From Lipingzhangella halophila (GTDB lineage: Bacteria; Actinomycetota; Actinomycetes; Streptosporangiales; Streptosporangiaceae): 64,000 nucleotides of DNA. The notes beneath the pieces were generated by a model. That model saw only the letters and a program-made list of their open reading frames with translations, was not told the origin of the DNA and did not search any database. The position numbers were made by a program, and so were the translations under genes. Where the stretch lies: positions 248,001 to 312,000 of the forward strand of contig NZ_JACHJT010000002.1 in NCBI RefSeq assembly GCF_014203805.1, in the 5' to 3' direction. Of the stretch, positions 61,532 to 64,000 are shown piece after piece (positions within the stretch are counted from its first letter, which is position 1; every line of letters begins with the position of its first letter).

Positions 61532-63664
61532 ATGCCCGACCAGTTGCCCGGCCATGCGCCCACCCAGGTCACCGACCCCGAGATCGAGGCCGAACGCGCC
61601 TTCCTCGCCACCGCCCGCGCCGCGCTGCACACCATGCGCGAGGACGTCCTCACCACCGAGACCGTGCAGGACTCCTCCGAGGACGCCGACTACACCTTCA
61701 CCAACCGGACACTCGCCGCCGACCGCAGCCGGCGCGCCGACGCCCTCGTCGACTTCGACGACGCCCCGCTGTTCTTCGGACGCGTCGACTACCCGGCCGG
61801 CACCATCTACGAAGCCGACCCCGACGACCCGCGATCCCACACCCGAACCCCCGAATCCGACCGGGTCTACATCGGCCGGCGCCACGTGCATGACGCTGGT
61901 GGTTCTCCCCTGGTCATCGACTGGCGGGCGGGCATCTCCACCGCGTTCTACCGGGCCACGCCCGACGACCCCCAAGGGGTGCGGCTGCGCCGCCGCTTCG
62001 GGTTCTCCGACTCCGCCGAACTCACCGCGTACGAGGACGAACCGCTCACCGCAGACACGCCCGGCACCGGGGCGGAAGGCGCGATCCTCGACTCGGAGAT
62101 CGAGCGGCCACGCTCGGGCCCGATGCGCGACATTGTCTCCACCATCCAGCCAGAACAGGACGACCTGGTGCGGGCTCCGCTGCGGCCCGCGCTGTGCGTG
62201 CAGGGCGCCCCGGGCACCGGTAAGACCGCAGTCGGCCTGCACCGCATCGCCTACCTGCTCTACACCCAGCGCGACCAGCTCCGCCAGGACGGCGGGGTCG
62301 TCATCCTCGGGCCGAACCGCTCGTTCCTCTCCTATATCCGCAAGGTGCTGCCAGCGCTCGGGGAGGTCGGCGTCCGCCAGGCCACCATCGAGGAACTGCT
62401 CGACCGGGTTCCCGTGCGCCGCACCGAGGACCAGCACGCCGAACGGGTCAAAGGGGACGCCCGCATGGCCGAGGTCCTGGCGCGGGACCTGTGGTCACGG
62501 GTGCGCCCACCCGAGGAGACCCTGGTGGTCGAGCGGGGGGCGCGCAAGTGGCGCGTCCCGTCCGACGAACTGGCCGAGACCCTCACCGAGCTGCGCGAAC
62601 GGCGGATCAGCTACGGCGCCGGACCCAACCTGCTGGTGCAGCGGATCGCCCACCTGGTGATGCGGCGGATCGAGAACGCGGGCGAGGCGTGCGACTCCCG
62701 CACGTTCAACGAGCTGCGCCGCAACCGGTCGATCAGCGCGGCGGCACGCGCGATGTGGCCCAAGGCCGACCCCATCCGGCTGGTTCTCGGCCTGCTCACC
62801 GACCCCGAACGGCTCGCCCGCGCCGCCGACGGCATCCTGACACCCGAGGAGCAGACCGCGATCCGACTGCCCGGCCGGCCGCGCTCGCCCAAGTCGGCGA
62901 AGTGGTCCGCCGCCGACCTCGCGCTGATCGACGAGGCCGCGTCCCTCATCGGCCGGCCGGACACCATCGGGCACATCGTCGTCGACGAGGCCCAGGACCT
63001 CAGCCCCATGCAGTGCCGGGTGATCGCGCGGCGCTGCACCCGCGGATCGCTCACCGTGCTCGGGGACATCGCGCAGGCCACCGGCGCGTCGGCGGCCGGT
63101 GACTGGCAGGCCCTGCTGGCGCACCTGGGCCAGGCCGACGACGCCCGGCTCGCGGTACTCGACCGCGGGTTCCGCGTGCCCGCCCAGATCATCGACTACG
63201 CGGCGCGGCTGCTTCCGGAGATCGCCCCCGGGCTGGGAGCCCCCAGCGGGGTTCGCAAAGCGCCGGGATCGCTGGTGGTCACCGGCGCCACCGCACCCGA
63301 GGTCCTCGACCGTGTCACGTTGGCCTGCCGCGGAGCACTGAAAGGCGACGGGTCAGTGGGCGTTGTCGCCGCCGACGCCGACATTCCGGCCATCCACCAG
63401 CGGTTGACCAACGAAGGGTTGGATACCGCCCTGGCCGGCGAGACCGAGGACGCGCTCGAAGCCGCCCGGCTGGTGTGCGTGCCGGCCAGCCTCGTGAAGG
63501 GGCTGGAGTTCGACTCCGTCATCGTCGCCGAACCGGCCAGGATCGTCGCGGCCGAACCCCGGGGCCTGCACCGGCTCTACGTCGCCCTCACCCGCGCGGT
63601 GAGCGCCCTGGAGGTCGTGCACGCCGAACCGCTACCCGAGGCGCTCGACCAACCGGCCGGCTGA
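61532..63664 (+). CDS. HelD-type RNA polymerase recycling ATPase (UvrD-like)
   Basis: A 710-residue superfamily 1 ATPase of the HelD/HelR kind. The N-terminal coiled arm (EIEAERAFLATARAALHTMR) reaches toward RNA polymerase; Walker A is QGAPGTGKTAVGLHRI; Walker B is HIVVDEAQDLSPMQ; the last motif is LYVALTRAVSALEVVH. HelD proteins pull stalled RNA polymerase off DNA, and some (HelR) give rifamycin resistance. No rifamycin-associated element is seen upstream, so a general recycling role is preferred. Confidence 0.9.
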   Translation: MPDQLPGHAPTQVTDPEIEAERAFLATARAALHTMREDVLTTETVQDSSEDADYTFTNRTLAADRSRRADALVDFDDAPLFFGRVDYPAGTIYEADPDDPRSHTRTPESDRVYIGRRHVHDAGGSPLVIDWRAGISTAFYRATPDDPQGVRLRRRFGFSDSAELTAYEDEPLTADTPGTGAEGAILDSEIERPRSGPMRDIVSTIQPEQDDLVRAPLRPALCVQGAPGTGKTAVGLHRIAYLLYTQRDQLRQDGGVVILGPNRSFLSYIRKVLPALGEVGVRQATIEELLDRVPVRRTEDQHAERVKGDARMAEVLARDLWSRVRPPEETLVVERGARKWRVPSDELAETLTELRERRISYGAGPNLLVQRIAHLVMRRIENAGEACDSRTFNELRRNRSISAAARAMWPKADPIRLVLGLLTDPERLARAADGILTPEEQTAIRLPGRPRSPKSAKWSAADLALIDEAASLIGRPDTIGHIVVDEAQDLSPMQCRVIARRCTRGSLTVLGDIAQATGASAAGDWQALLAHLGQADDARLAVLDRGFRVPAQIIDYAARLLPEIAPGLGAPSGVRKAPGSLVVTGATAPEVLDRVTLACRGALKGDGSVGVVAADADIPAIHQRLTNEGLDTALAGETEDALEAARLVCVPASLVKGLEFDSVIVAEPARIVAAEPRGLHRLYVALTRAVSALEVVHAEPLPEALDQPAG

Positions 63665-63709
63665 ACGGTACAGCCGGGAGACCAGCTCCCACCCAGGCCT
63701 TCCGCGGGG

Positions 63710-64000
63710 TCACGCCACCGGGGTGGTGGCGAGGTAGACGGTGTTGGCGGCCGAACGCTCCTGCAGGGGGTTGTGGAAGGTCACCTGCTCGGCGCGCGCC
63801 CGCGCGAACTCCCCTTCCAGCACCTTCGTAAAGTCGCTGTCCGGGGGGTCGTTCGACCACAACGCGAAGACCCCGCCGGGGTTGAGGTGCCGCGCGATGC
63901 TCCGCAGCCCCGCTGGTTCGTAAAAGGCCGCGTGGCTCGGGTGCAGCACGTGCCGCGGGGAGTGGTCGATGTCGACGATGACCGCGTCGAACGTCCGGGC
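63710..64000 (-). CDS. Spermidine synthase-like methyltransferase-fold protein, C-terminal part
   Basis: Open from the right window edge, giving 96 residues. RTFDAVIVDIDHSPRHVLHP, FYEPAGLRSIARHLNPGGVFALW and HNPLQERSAANTVYLATT fit the C-terminal half of spermidine-synthase-like Rossmann proteins. The cofactor-binding motif is outside the window. Catalytic role not certain. Confidence 0.75.
   Translation of the reverse strand, partial: ARTFDAVIVDIDHSPRHVLHPSHAAFYEPAGLRSIARHLNPGGVFALWSNDPPDSDFTKVLEGEFARARAEQVTFHNPLQERSAANTVYLATTPVA

Overview
This window looks like chromosomal DNA from a high-GC, mycelial-type actinomycete, probably in or near Nocardiopsaceae/Streptosporangiales. Supporting signs are very high G+C with frequent GTG starts, an XRE/DUF5753 regulator followed by DUF397 genes, a maleylpyruvate-isomerase/mycothiol-type enzyme, an F420-type LLM oxidoreductase, and many TetR/MarR regulators. 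The taxonomic placement is inference. No tRNA, rRNA, CRISPR array or replication origin was seen.

Layout. 0-2.4 kb: resolvase tail and a Tn3-like inverted-repeat remnant flanking a divergent SDR/TetR pair. 2.35-4.6 kb: serine hydrolase and methyltransferase. 4.7-9.3 kb: a probable arsenic/organoarsenical resistance locus (two flavoproteins, an MFS exporter, and a divergent ArsR-ArsN-type fusion) with repeated ATCGAT boxes. 9.5-12.4 kb: membrane and secreted proteins, including the first prepilin-like effector (PI-PLC/GDPD type). 12.6-18.4 kb: ABC exporter, lipase-like hydrolase and a NarL-type two-component system; an 18-bp palindrome before both the exporter and the hydrolase suggests one regulon. 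18.5-27.4 kb: ferritin-like protein, two tandem proline-rich membrane proteins, a DinB/MDMPI enzyme, the second prepilin-like protein (potato-inhibitor-I type), a broken gene, epimerase/TetR, and MarR/Bcr efflux.

27.5-42.0 kb is one coherent catabolic island: a dipeptide-type ABC importer with a CoA ligase, crotonase, SDRs, LLM oxidoreductase, a thiolase-fold protein that lacks the nucleophilic Cys and sits next to a DUF35 Zn-ribbon protein (the retro-aldolase arrangement), and an aldehyde dehydrogenase. Related operator-like sequences around a local TetR gene precede all the transcription units. The substrate is a carboxylic acid I cannot identify.

42-57.5 kb: housekeeping and accessory genes (peptidase-like hydrolase, AlkZ-type glycosylase, methyltransferases with their own repressors, LURP-one protein, DUF418 membrane protein, AraC, VOC, XRE-DUF397 cluster, hydrolase/TetR pair). 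57.5-61.2 kb is a decayed, recombining zone with an IS fragment, a collapsed copy of the XRE-DUF397 locus, and repeated pieces of the third prepilin-like locus (calpain-like protease plus lipoprotein). 61.5-64 kb: a HelD-type RNA-polymerase-recycling ATPase and a cut-off spermidine-synthase-like gene.

The most unusual signal is a common N-terminal module (class III/Flp-type prepilin signal, one hydrophobic helix, then a C...DC cysteine pair) on three unrelated C-terminal domains: a phosphodiesterase, a subtilisin-inhibitor fold and a calpain-like protease. It looks like a modular export or display family that has not, to my knowledge, been described as such.
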